10,995 nucleotides of DNA from Podila epigama (GCA_015679605.1 JAAAVE010001015.1:1-10995); one strand, 5' to 3'. Positions 1 to 7,789 are shown, counted from the first letter of the stretch. Program-made: numbers and translations. The notes: generated from the sequence alone by a model not told the origin.

Positions 1-12
1 GAACGCTTGGCT

Positions 13-47
<35 letters not shown>

Positions 48-55
48 GCACCTCT
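1..55 (-). rRNA. 28S rRNA fragment (domain V, antisense), dispersed remnant
   Basis: The minus strand reads as the highly conserved domain V / peptidyl-transferase part of eukaryotic large-subunit rRNA, including the ACAGGGATAACTGGCTTGTG core and the GGCAGCCAAGCGTTC that follows it. The match appears near perfect over about 55 bases and then stops abruptly (CACCTCT followed by TCATA). This is therefore a fragment and not a functional rRNA gene, unless the rest lies outside the window to the left. A related piece recurs at 5288-5331. Recognition is from knowledge of conserved 28S sequence; no alignment was run. Confidence 0.9.
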
Positions 56-690
56 TCATATAGCAGTCACACCACACTCCCTCCTCGCGGAAATTGTAGC
101 CACCACATTTGTCGAAGCAGCATCGGGCTTTTCTAGAACATTCCACGGTGGGCTCAACAAGATAATTTACGCCACTCATGTCTAAATAGACTTGCGCGCC
201 GCAAAATTTTTCGCCACAGAATTTTTCGCCCCTGAAAGAGCCTCACCGTTGCGCTGTGCCACACTACACTTTTTTTTTAAAAGGCTACATCTCTCCCTCC
301 CTCACTCAAACGACAACCTTGATGCCCATGAACTCCCTAGCAGAGTAGGAAACTAATCCTGAATGCTCCAATAATTCGCAGGAAGAACTCGCTCTGGGTT
401 CTCTTATCGCTGTTGAATACATATTGAAAATTCTTAGAACGTTTTCCAAAAATATTTGAGAGAAAAACAGAACTTTAATGAGCAGTTGACATTTTCAAAC
501 GAGGATGAACAGCCGAAGTAGCCACAAATTTGTGGAAACTTTATTATAAATAAGCTTCCTCTAAAATGATATATCGAACACTCTATACTCAAGCCACATA
601 GACGGATTTTGCAAGGGCCAATCAAATCCTCTACACCTGAGAGCATTCTGTTGAATCTGACGTATTCCAGCACTGACTAGGCAATAGGTT
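56..690. other. Spacer without a supportable gene
   Basis: No convincing coding region was found on either strand. The stretch contains a two-copy 15-bp tandem repeat (198-227), a run of T at about 270-278, and a pyrimidine-rich piece near 291-306 of the kind seen in fungal leaders. That piece is followed by an ATG at about 321 that opens only a few codons. It could be a promoter left behind by a lost gene, but nothing proves it. Confidence 0.5.
198..230. repeat. Short tandem repeat, 15 bp x 2 plus partial
   Basis: GCCGCAAAATTTTTC (198-212) is followed directly by GCCACAGAATTTTTC (213-227), which matches at 13 of 15 positions, and then by GCC. The unit core AAATTTTTCGCC is partly self-complementary. 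It may be a duplicated upstream regulatory motif or simple slippage; function is unknown. Confidence 0.6.
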
Positions 691-696
691 TATAAA
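691..696 (+). promoter_or_regulatory. TATA-box-like element upstream of the dynamin-like gene
   Basis: TATAAA lies about 59 bases upstream of the first in-frame ATG (755) of the dynamin-like reading frame. The spacing suits a core promoter. It is a six-base match in AT-rich DNA, so the call rests on position. Confidence 0.35.
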
Positions 697-754
697 GCCA
701 CTTCTCATTAATGACTTGAGAGCCCAACTTAACAGGTCTAACCGCTCAACCATT

Positions 755-2817
755 ATGCCGAAGGCACGTATAAAAGAACCACCACTCATCCCGTCTTTCT
801 TTCCAATGACCCACTTGCACACACTGCCTACTACCATGTTTCAAGAGAGCTCCAAGTACCAAGGCGTCATTGAGAATCTATGCCAGATCAGCAATCTCGG
901 GGCAATGCAAAAATTGAGCATCCCTCAAATGGCGATTGTAGGTGATCAGAGTAGCGGCAAATCGAGCGTTCTCGAGGCCCTCACAAAACTTCCCTTTCCA
1001 TCCGGTAAAAACATGTGTACAGGCTTTGCGACTCAAGTTAACATGCGTCGTGATTCTGCACTGCAAGAGGATAAGCTGACGGCTAGAATTAAGGGAGAAG
1101 ATCAATTCAATGAGCGCTACCAGACTGCTGCATCACCTAGCATTTTTAAGAAGGTGTTTGAGGACGCCATTGCCGTGCTAATCCGTGATAAGATCCAAGT
1201 TTCAGAGAAGGTGTTAGAGATTACCTTGTCCGGCCCATCACAATCTCCTTTGACACTCGTCGACCTTCCGGGCTTCATCAATACGACGAAGAACAACCAA
1301 CATCCTTCACTCCCCACAACTATTGAAACTATTAATGGGCGTTACATTAAAGATCCGCGCATCATAATCCTTGCTGTAGTGCAGGCAAGCATTGATCTTG
1401 AAATGTCGACGTCTCTGTCATTTGCTGGGAAGGATGAACATGATCCCAAGAAAGAACGTACCATCCCAATTGTAACCAAGCCAGATCAAATCATGGATGG
1501 CATGCATTCGGAATGGATCGACGTGATTCAAAACAAGGTGAAAACAATGAAACTCGGCTATCTCGTGATGCGCAACACAAGCTCCAAAATTTCCTGGGAT
1601 GAAGCACGTCAAGATGAGGAGGAATTTTTCAAGATGGATCCCTGGAATGCACTCCCTGCCGCATGTAAGGGCCGAGTAGCTGCTAGGAAATTTCTTGGAG
1701 ATATGCTATATAGACACATCATGAAGGAATTACCTGCTCTTAAAAGAGACATTCGCATCACACTGGATGACTTGAGTAAGGATCTCAGCGCAATGGGCAC
1801 TCCGAATACCACTACTCTTTAAGCCCGAGACAAACTGTTTGAAGCGATCTTGGATCTTCAGCCGCAGCTTGATCATTTGATGGACGGAAAGTACGGCTAT
1901 GACTACATTTCCAAGTTTAACGAAGAGCGCATGTCCTCTTCTGGCGACCGCCCTCACTTTATTCGTTCAACACTCATCAAATTCTATGGAGACTATTCTT
2001 CAGAAATGAGACGAAGTTTGGCTCCTGATTTCTACGTCAAGATGCAGATCCAGATCGCTCGTTACAAGGACGACGACTTGCCACTGCCGCACTATATGTC
2101 TCTTAACACGTTCAAGAACATTGTCAAGGCTCACTACTTGCCATTTTGGAAGAGTGTAACCACGGTTAATATGGAGAAGATTCATAGACAGCTATCAGAC
2201 GATATTCGAGGCTTCTTGGAGAACGCGGCTGCTACTGATACTAGTGAACTCTTCATCCGTGTCTTTGATCGATTTTGTCGGCTACAGGAAGGCAAGATCA
2301 GGCAGGGGATTGAGGAGATTTTTTCAGACGAGTCTTCTCCTTCATGCTTAGCCGTCGTTTCAGGACCGTGATCCCCATCAGCATTCAGAAGACTCCTGAT
2401 GTGAAATCTGCACTTTCTGATTTAGATTTACCAAATTCTTCGCCATCTAGCGCAATCCAATCTTCAAAGAGCGGAGGACAAGATTCATCAAAGCTAGGTA
2501 TCTCAGACTGTTCTCAGCAGCAACCGCAAGAGAAACAGCGGGCTAGCGCCGATGAGGTCGAATGGCTCACAGGAGAGGCAATGGCTGAATGTCTCAAGGT
2601 CTATATCAAAAATACAGTCGAGCACATCATCGATAAGGTGCAGATGCAAACGATTGAGCGCTATATGATTAAAACCATCAAAGACTACTTTCATATGATG
2701 TACAAGGTCGGCGACGAAGATTTGAAGTGGATGATCGAGTCTCCTGTCTTGGCTAAACGGCGCCAAGATCTTAAGGAAAATATAACAGAAGTTGAGACTA
2801 TCTTCTATTGCCTCTAG
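755..2817 (+). pseudogene. Dynamin-like (Mx/dynamin family) large GTPase, disrupted
   Basis: Dynamin-family GTPases bind GTP and assemble on membranes through a stalk and a GTPase effector domain (GED). The reading frame from ATG 755 shows the G1 P-loop GDQSSGKSS (residue 63 on, DNA from 941), G3 DLPG (residues 170-173, near 1262) and G4 TKPD (residues 241-244, near 1475). Later ATGs at 807 and 836 are possible starts, and 836 gives a more typical N-terminus. TAA at 1820-1822 interrupts the frame, yet the same frame continues past it as stalk-like sequence until TGA at 2369-2371. A different frame, overlapping from about 2344, then carries a serine-rich linker and a GED-like helix region (about 2570-2800), ending at TAG 2815. 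All domains of a full-length dynamin (about 690 residues) are thus present in order, but one stop and one frame change separate them. A short intron could explain the second break, though no good GT-AG pair was found; it does not easily explain the first. If expressed, translation would end after the GTPase domain. Family call is confident; pseudogene status is likely, with assembly error as the alternative. Confidence 0.8.
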
Positions 2818-2915
2818 ATAGGAAAATTTAGATACACGCGGCGTACTGTAGAGAAATTTGGAGAAATGAAGCGAAATTTATAGCATAGACGGACACAGCG
2901 AATTGAAGATGACTA

Positions 2916-2921
2916 AATAAA
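2916..2921 (+). terminator. Polyadenylation-signal-like AATAAA after the dynamin-like gene
   Basis: AATAAA lies about 100 bases after the last stop codon (2815-2817) of the dynamin-like reading frame, a normal distance for a fungal 3' end. The hexamer alone is weak evidence. Confidence 0.35.
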
Positions 2922-2924
2922 CTG

Positions 2925-3094
2925 ATGAGGAACACAACAAAGTTGTCGGGAAACGGGGTCAGGTGGAGAGAAACAAACGAAAAGAAGAGGACTTACATGA
3001 GAGGAGAGGAGCGAGATGAAGGGAGAGGAACGACAAATAGAGAAATGGCGGGATGGGAGAGAAACGACGAAGGAAAGCACTTGAGCATATCCTT
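2925..3094. other. Purine-rich spacer between the dynamin-like and Crinkler genes
   Basis: The stretch is dominated by GA-rich runs (for example around 2985-3060) on the plus strand. A 90-codon plus-strand frame starting near 2925 is rich in R, E, G and K only because of this bias and has no recognisable domain, so I do not call it a gene. It probably holds the promoter region of the downstream Crinkler gene. Confidence 0.4.
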
Positions 3095-3102
3095 TGACGT
3101 CA
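3095..3102 (+). promoter_or_regulatory. CRE/ATF-type palindrome TGACGTCA
   Basis: A perfect TGACGTCA octamer lies 58 bases upstream of the Crinkler ATG at 3160. This is the consensus for bZIP CREB/ATF-type factors, which also exist in fungi. Position in a likely promoter supports a role, but use is not shown. Confidence 0.4.
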
Positions 3103-3494
3103 TTTTAGATTGGATTATTCACTGTATTTGCTCCTCATGTGTTTCTCGCATGCTTAATCATGTCCACCACTACCCTCACCTTCTTCTGCCTCCTTGATGG
3201 AGGGGCTACTTCGAACCTGTTTCCACCCTCCACTTCACCCACCACAACCATCGGAGAACTCAAGAGACTCATTAAAGACGGGAACGCTATCGATTTTGTG
3301 GACGTTGATGCCAAGGACCTCGCTCTCTGCCGCGTGTCTCTTCGCATCTCAGATGACGACGACGGCGAAGAGACCCCCATCTCTCTTGATACCCTGGCAG
3401 ACAAGAAGAAGCTTCGGCCAACATCAGACCTCACTGATTTATTTGCCATCCCACTCCCCAGGAAGACCATCCATATCGTCACCCAGCGGGCGAC

Positions 3495-3628
3495 GTGTCA
3501 GCAATCAGATAATTTATTTAAACTAACAAGATGAGAGACATGCAAGCTTCAGGCACAAGCACGCACTCATTCTTGTCCCTCTTCTGGCCATTCCTTTAAC
3601 CATAGATACCCTCACCCCGAAACCGCAG
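3495..3628 (+). other. Intron 1 of the plus-strand Crinkler gene
   Basis: The donor is GTGTCA and the acceptor is CCGCAG, giving a 134-nt intron in phase 2. It falls right after the closing TIHIVTQR of the Crinkler domain, the same place where intron 1 falls in the minus-strand Crinkler gene. CTAAC near 3531 and TTTAAC near 3596 are possible branch points. The nearer CATAG at 3605 would lead quickly to a stop, while CAG at 3628 keeps the frame open into exon 2. Confidence 0.6.
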
Positions 3629-3690
3629 CATTATGCAAGCAGCTCTCAGACATGACGCATTGAACATCAAACTGAAAAACGCCTCCATCT

Positions 3691-3780
3691 GTAAGTGTCA
3701 ATTTTGAGAAGATTCGACATGGAACATCGTTATCGTTGTAGGTCGAACTCAATGCTAGTTTTTTATCATTATTACTGTAG
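3691..3780 (+). other. Intron 2 of the plus-strand Crinkler gene
   Basis: The intron is 90 nt with a canonical GTAAGT donor and a CTGTAG acceptor, in phase 1. Splicing joins two open stretches, whereas reading through the intron or using the earlier TAG acceptor at 3741 gives stops. It is a well supported intron. Confidence 0.75.
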
Positions 3781-4967
3781 CACTACAGCTTGGAATCATC
3801 GACAAAAGAGGAGGAAAGAAGGTTCTTTGCAAATACACAGCAGAAACCAAACAGGCAACTCTTGAGGAATTGCAACAACTCCTTCAGGGATTGTTTGACG
3901 AGCTCCTTGAAGACAACTACATCAAGATTTTCCTGCACCTGCCCAGTAGCCAAACACCGACAATGCTGATAAACGACAACCAACCTCGCTCTCTTTTGGA
4001 GATTTACAAGGAATACGACTGGAAAATCTTACCATATCCCTGGACAATCCGGCCAAGAGCTTCTCCAGGTACTCTTAGAATGAGCTTGTAAGCCAGTAAG
4101 GACTACGGGAAACCTCCGGACTGCTTCCGCCTTTCTACATTCAGCCCAAGTCGATATCTGAAGACGAAAGAGAGGCGCTTGAGCATGCAGCTAAGGATTG
4201 CACCATCAAGAGTGAAGCCTATGTGTTGGTCAAGAATGCGATTGAACTCACAAGATTATCAATTGTCGAGACATTCATGGTGGGAGCAATACGTTTTAAT
4301 AAGTCCAGTATGTTCTTAGCACAACAACGCCTGATGAGCGGTATGCGCAGTCGTGGGCCTGTCGACTTCGCTGTTGTCATTGAATTTATCAGAGCCAGAT
4401 TCTCGGACTAAGTCAAAACAGGCGAAGATTTGTTAAGGCATGGCTCAGAACATTGTGCAGCTCGATATGGCCGTGCAACAGAAGAAAAGAAAACGGACAG
4501 ACGATGACGATGACGATGAAGACAGGGAAAGGCGCTTCAAATCATTCGGAATTGTTACAGACTCATACAACTAGACACTTCTGGAATGCACATTGGACGA
4601 GGAGGAGGAGGCCCTGGTATTTAGAGCAAAGGATATTTTGAGCAGCTTTGACGGAAATATGAGACAAGGAGGAGAAAATTTAAGAGAAGGTTGCGAGATA
4701 ATCTTTGGCTATGTCCTTTCATTATGACCTTATGAAGGACGAGATTGTCAACAGGAGCAGCTACAACAGCCCTGTCGCTCGCTCTTCATCAGCATCCAAC
4801 AAGAGATAAGCAACAGGAATATCGCGAACATAATATTGCAGTTCAAGCTTATGAAAACACTAGATGTATTTTCTTTAAACAAACCAATTTGGCATATCAG
4901 ATAGAGCGCCTTCAATGTACAGTGCTATTTAAATCTAGGCTACCACTACTAAATGCAAGCGGGCGCG

Positions 4968-4973
4968 TTTATT
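4968..4973 (-). terminator. Polyadenylation-signal-like AATAAA for the small minus-strand ORF
   Basis: On the minus strand AATAAA follows the stop codon (4976-4978) of the small ORF almost at once. The distance is short but fits a compact 3' end and gives slight support to that ORF being transcribed. Confidence 0.3.
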
Positions 4974-4975
4974 TA

Positions 4976-5209
4976 TCAAAAAGACTTGACGTTATGAAGC
5001 GCGACACGTTCCTTTCTACGATCGAAGCACTTTCCGAGATAGAAAACGTACTCTGGACGCGAGTTGCACTCGTCACCACCATTGACTAGAGTCTTTGCAT
5101 GTTCAATTGCAGCCTTTTGTGTATTGAATACACCATGAAACTGGAAAGAGAAATCCTTTTCGTAATCCATGTATGTGTAAACAATGTATATCTTGAGTGC
5201 GATTGTCAA
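4976..5209 (-). CDS. Small hypothetical protein or 3'-terminal exon, family not recognised
   Basis: I do not recognise this protein. The minus-strand frame reads KIYIVYTYMDYEKDFSF, then FHGVFNTQKAAIEHAKT, and ends in RVALHNVKSF with TGA at 4976-4978. Its composition (aromatic and charged residues alternating, a predicted beta segment followed by a helix) and ordinary codon choice look like a real small globular domain, unlike the overlapping plus-strand frame. The upstream end at 5209 is a TTG codon. The first ATG is at 5170 and would give about 65 residues, cutting off the first beta strand. The true start may therefore lie in an upstream exon: a GTAAAG donor near 5230 and a CAAG acceptor just before ATATAC are possible. 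It lies between the decayed Crinkler gene and a 28S fragment, so it may also be a remnant. Confidence 0.45.
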   Translation of the reverse strand: MTIALKIYIVYTYMDYEKDFSFQFHGVFNTQKAAIEHAKTLVNGGDECNSRPEYVFYLGKCFDRRKERVALHNVKSF

Positions 5210-5287
5210 TAAAATTGATTTTAGAGACTTTACCTATACCCAGAAACCTGAAATCACCACATTTTTTGAATAGGGAGGACAAAGATA

Positions 5288-5331
5288 GAAGGATCAAAAA
5301 GCAACTTTGCTAAGAACGCTTGGCTGCCACA
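5288..5331 (-). rRNA. Second 28S rRNA fragment (domain V, antisense), diverged
   Basis: On the plus strand GAAGGATCAAAAAGC, a slightly changed linker, and GAACGCTTGGCTGCCACA follow the antisense 28S sequence, with about three mismatches over 44 bases. The last 18 bases (5314-5331) are identical to window positions 1-18 and in the same orientation. After 5331 similarity falls off, although an ATCCCTGT near 5342-5349 could be a last trace of the next conserved block. This is a dispersed rDNA remnant and not an rRNA gene. Confidence 0.8.
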
Positions 5332-5885
5332 GGTCAATGAAGATCCCTGTACTAATCCTCACCCATACCCCCCAACGACCTCCCCTTTAGCCACATTATT
5401 CGCAAAGCCATACTATACTTAGTAACGTACGCAAGCTGGCCGTTACGACTCTGTCAAGGGCCGCAAGAGCCACATGCGAGCACAAGTCTTATCACGCGGA
5501 CCAGAACCATAATATCTATTTGAGTCATACCGAATTGGAAGCCACAGTGTTAATGACAGCACTTTGATTTTTCATGGCAGCCAGGCTCTCCCCGTCTTTG
5601 ATATGATAATAGCACATTATCTCAATCCACACTATTAAGAAGATGGCTATCAACGTCTACAATTTTCTGCAACGCACTCTCCTCTTCTATTCTGATGCTG
5701 TACTTCAGTTCCATATTTGCGGGCGCTCCACACTGACGCTGCCACTGTGTCTCTTCTTCAGTCTACTTCCAACGCAATAGACACAATGATGTCTTCCGAT
5801 CACGTTTGTGCCCCAGCACGGCACAGTGGAACCCACTGGCTAGCCGCTCTTCTAAGTTTTAAGATATCTCTGAGGGTTTATCATG
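5332..5885. other. Spacer without a supportable gene
   Basis: Short open frames occur (for example from ATG 5643, about 45 codons, and a frame around 5430-5510), but none shows a recognisable domain, start context or partner exon. No tRNA, terminal repeat or promoter was recognised. Confidence 0.4.
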
Positions 5886-5978
5886 TCTTTTTAGGGTCTT
5901 TTTACGTCTTTTTAGGGGCTTTAGGTTTTTTTTAGGTTTTTTTAGGTTTTTTTTTTGGTCTTTTTATGTGTTTATAGG
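5886..5978. repeat. T-rich degenerate TTTTTTAGG array (telomere-like)
   Basis: About ten imperfect units of the form T(3-10)-A-GG(G/GG) follow each other, such as CTTTTTAGGGT, TTTTTAGGGG, CTTTAGG, TTTTTTTTAGG and TTTTTTTAGG. The spacing is about 9-11 bases. The unit resembles a stretched TTAGGG telomere repeat but is irregular. It may be a degenerate interstitial telomere tract, the variable tail of a non-LTR retrotransposon, or slippage in a T-tract. Confidence 0.6.
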
Positions 5979-6009
5979 AACTTCGTAGGATTTCTTGGCT
6001 TTTTCAAGA

Positions 6010-6339
6010 CCGGGGAAAGACATCTCAGCCGTCCTTGGCGACAAGCCTGATGTAGCAAACGATGTTGAAGAGAGCCTGCAACTTTTCGTCCGTGATGCCA
6101 ACAACGCCAAGCGGCGTTTTCAAGATGCTGTCGCTACCTTATACAACTTCAGCCCTGCGTAGATTGAGCTCTTACTACATCACGATCTACATGTTAACTG
6201 GCTTTTGATTGCTTGTTATTCTGGACATGTGGACATGGCCTCAAGAGGCAGTCGTCTCCGAGATGTCATTGGCTGCATTGCAGCCACAAATCGGCGTGTT
6301 GGGGAATACTCACATGCTTACATTCTTCATCTACTCGGC
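6010..6339 (+). pseudogene. Possible decayed coding fragment, family not recognised
   Basis: I do not recognise a family. In one plus-strand frame the sequence is open from about 6010 to 6159 and reads like protein (DISAVLGDKPDVANDVEES, then LFVRDANNAKRRF). TAG at 6160-6162 interrupts it, and the same frame then stays open to TGA at 6340-6342, with ELLLHHDLHVNWLL and later GCIAATNRRVGEY. Composition before the stop is more convincing than after it. No ATG starts it; an AG just before 6009 could be an old splice acceptor. It may be chance. Confidence 0.3.
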
Positions 6340-6342
6340 TGA

Positions 6343-6840
6343 TTACACCTTTGAAAATTTAACATTTAATTTGCCTGATGTTCCTGTACTCTTTTTGCCG
6401 TTCGTACTAATGCTATCGCTAAGCAGAGTTTGAGTATGCATTCTTGGCAATAACCTAACTTGTGGTACTTAAGAGGCAAGCGAAGACGTAACATCGATCT
6501 TCCAACGCGGTCACCTATCTGTCATATAGATTGGGTGCTCGGAATCAAACATTGTGAGACAATTTGATTAGCAGTAGCTCTTTGTCGATACAACGCATCA
6601 TTCACAATATCCTAGATAGCAATTCCAAAACTATCTACTGCTAAACTCCCCAGATTTCTTTGACACTAGGATAGCTTGACGCTCCAGGTGGATCACAGCA
6701 GCCTCACAGCAGCAACTTGTATTATATCAACAACAGCATTGTACTATCCACACACAACCTCATCTTAGGTACAGCAAGAAGAAGTGCTTAAGCGTCATTA
6801 GCCTATTTGTAAGCCCAAGGAAAGGAGGGAAGCCAACAAG
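6343..6840. other. Spacer without a supportable gene
   Basis: No open frame of useful length, no recognisable RNA gene and no repeat was seen. Short CAGCAG/CAACAG-type stretches occur near 6697-6740 but do not form a clean array. Confidence 0.4.
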
Positions 6841-7135
6841 AAATGGCGCTCCAGCGTACAAGGCTTCATTGGAATGCCATGTATCGCCTTCTTGTCTCCA
6901 AAAGGACTTGGCTTTGAGTATGGGCAATGGCATAATGTCGACTCTTTGGTCCCATTAAAAGCCACTGGCAAGGATTTTGATAGCCAAAGCCACAGCATGA
7001 TAGTTCCTAAGAAAACGAATGGAGATGGACATCTTTGTCGAACCCAGAAGACGTTCGGAAGGCCGATGATGATTATGGTTGGATTCCGAAAGGACTTGAT
7101 CAAGCTGATAACAGCTACTTATTAAGCTTCTGGCA
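6841..7135 (+). other. Possible coding remnant before the repeat arrays
   Basis: Two overlapping plus-strand frames carry protein-like stretches. One is open at 6874-7125 (with VPLKATGKDFDSQSHSM) and the other from about 7035 (SNPEDVRKADDDYGWIPKGL). A single frame change near 7035 would put both in one reading direction, which suggests a decayed exon. No family is recognised and no start is supported. The second frame runs on through the repeat arrays to a stop at 7722, but that part is repeat-encoded. Confidence 0.25.
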
Positions 7136-7240
7136 GAGTGGTCATAGTATGTTTGTGTGTGATATTCTAGCGCAGAGTATGATGAGATGGCCTTCTAGTT
7201 ATGGTATGGTCTGCTACTGTATTGTACTTGTATGGTGTTA

Positions 7241-7345
7241 TACGAAAAGGCATGATATGGTATGGTATGATAAGGTACGACACGACACGACACGACACGA
7301 TAAGGCACGACATGGCATGCCACGGCATGTCATGTCATGGTATGT
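7241..7345. repeat. Pentanucleotide array, consensus YAYGR
   Basis: The sequence can be cut into 21 consecutive pentamers, including TATGG, CATGA, TATGA, TAAGG, TACGA, CACGA (four in a row at 7281-7300), CATGG, CACGG and CATGT. A shorter, less regular run of TATGG/TACTG-like units precedes it from about 7200. Units such as GGCATGCC near 7314-7321 are self-complementary, so the array could fold. It directly precedes the 9-bp minisatellite. Confidence 0.8.
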
Positions 7346-7354
7346 TAATTATTG

Positions 7355-7489
7355 TAGTCATGGTAATTATGGCAGTTATGGTAATTGTGGCAGTTATGGT
7401 AATTATGGTAGGTATGGCAGGTATGGCAGGTATGGTAGGTATGGTAGGTATGGTAGGTATGGTGGGTATGGTAGGTATGGTAGCTATGG
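7355..7489. repeat. 9-bp minisatellite, consensus YAGKTATGG, 15 units
   Basis: Fifteen consecutive 9-mers lie in perfect register: TAGTCATGG, then TAATTATGG, CAGTTATGG, TAATTGTGG and so on, turning into TAGGTATGG/CAGGTATGG from 7409. Each unit ends in TATGG or a variant, so it shares a core with the adjacent pentamer array. Because the unit is a multiple of three, all plus frames stay open and encode tripeptides such as Tyr-Gly-Arg; I do not take this as evidence for a gene. Confidence 0.9.
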
Positions 7490-7789
7490 CAGTATGCTAG
7501 TTATGTTAGATATGGTAGCAGTGGATGATATGATGATTATGTTGGTTATAGTGGAAAGACATGAGCTTGTTAGAGGTAGCAAGAAGTGCCGTTTTATTGA
7601 TTGCATTTTCCTTGCCCAGTGTGCTCCATATCATGGGCCCTACATGGTCACTCATTGCATGGCTGAAGCTTACACAGCCTCTATAACGCTATGGGAAGAT
7701 CTTGAGAAATTTTCTGTTGCATGAGAATGAGAGGGAGCATACAAGAACATGCTACAAAACAATTTTAAGCAAAAAGACTCGATCGAATG
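7490..7789. other. Spacer after the minisatellite, no supportable gene
   Basis: Up to about 7560 the sequence is still TATGG/GATGAT-like and looks like eroded repeat. Beyond that it is unique sequence. One plus-strand frame remains open to 7722 as a continuation of the repeat frame, with no recognisable domain. Confidence 0.35.

Larger units (their letters stand above)
3160..4809 (+). pseudogene. Crinkler (CRN/CR) effector-type gene with decayed nuclease-like C-terminal region
   Basis: Exon 1 (3160-3494) encodes a fungal Crinkler N-terminal domain: LTFFCLLDGG at the start, TTTIGELKRLIK, a DLALCRVSL block, an acidic run and the closing TIHIVTQR. This ubiquitin-like header precedes varied toxin-like domains in CRN effectors. 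A 134-nt intron joins, in phase, to exon 2 (3629-3690), and a 90-nt intron (GTAAGT...CTGTAG) to exon 3 from 3781, which reads LQLGIIDKRGG and on. From about 4031 the coding sequence breaks up. There is a frame change near 4031, stops at 4076 and 4089, a frame change near 4148, a stop at 4409, further frame changes near 4380 and 4436, stops at 4572 and 4725, and a final TAA at 4807-4809. Surviving blocks include RGPVDFAVV (4352-4378), GMAQNIVQ (4437-4460) and KKRKR with an acidic run (about 4482-4525), which looks like a nuclear signal. The blocks resemble the PD-(D/E)XK-type C-termini of fungal CRNs, but the ExK position is not intact. As it stands, translation would stop at TAA 4089, leaving the header plus about 120 residues. 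N-domain and introns are well supported; the nuclease assignment is inference. Confidence 0.8.

Noticed and set aside
1-55. Intact 28S rRNA gene
   Set aside because: Similarity stops after about 55 bases on the right, so only a fragment is present in the window.
434-673. 79-codon minus-strand ORF
   Set aside because: It is rich in Cys, Phe, Ser and Ile from AT-rich spacer, with no domain or context.
2925-3197. 90-codon plus-strand ORF
   Set aside because: Its Arg/Glu/Gly-rich content follows from the GA-rich DNA and it runs into the Crinkler start in another frame.
4745-5089. 114-codon plus-strand ORF
   Set aside because: Its start overlaps the end of the decayed Crinkler in another frame and its latter part is antisense to the better small minus-strand ORF.
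1-5331. R2-type 28S-specific retrotransposon
   Set aside because: No reverse transcriptase or endonuclease domain is found between the 28S fragments, and the fragment is not the known R2 target around CTCTTAAGGTAGC.
5643-5780. 45-codon plus-strand ORF with a hydrophobic end
   Set aside because: It is short, has no homologous feel and no signals; chance is the simplest explanation.
7241-7489. CRISPR array
   Set aside because: Units are contiguous 5- and 9-base repeats with no spacers, in a eukaryotic context.
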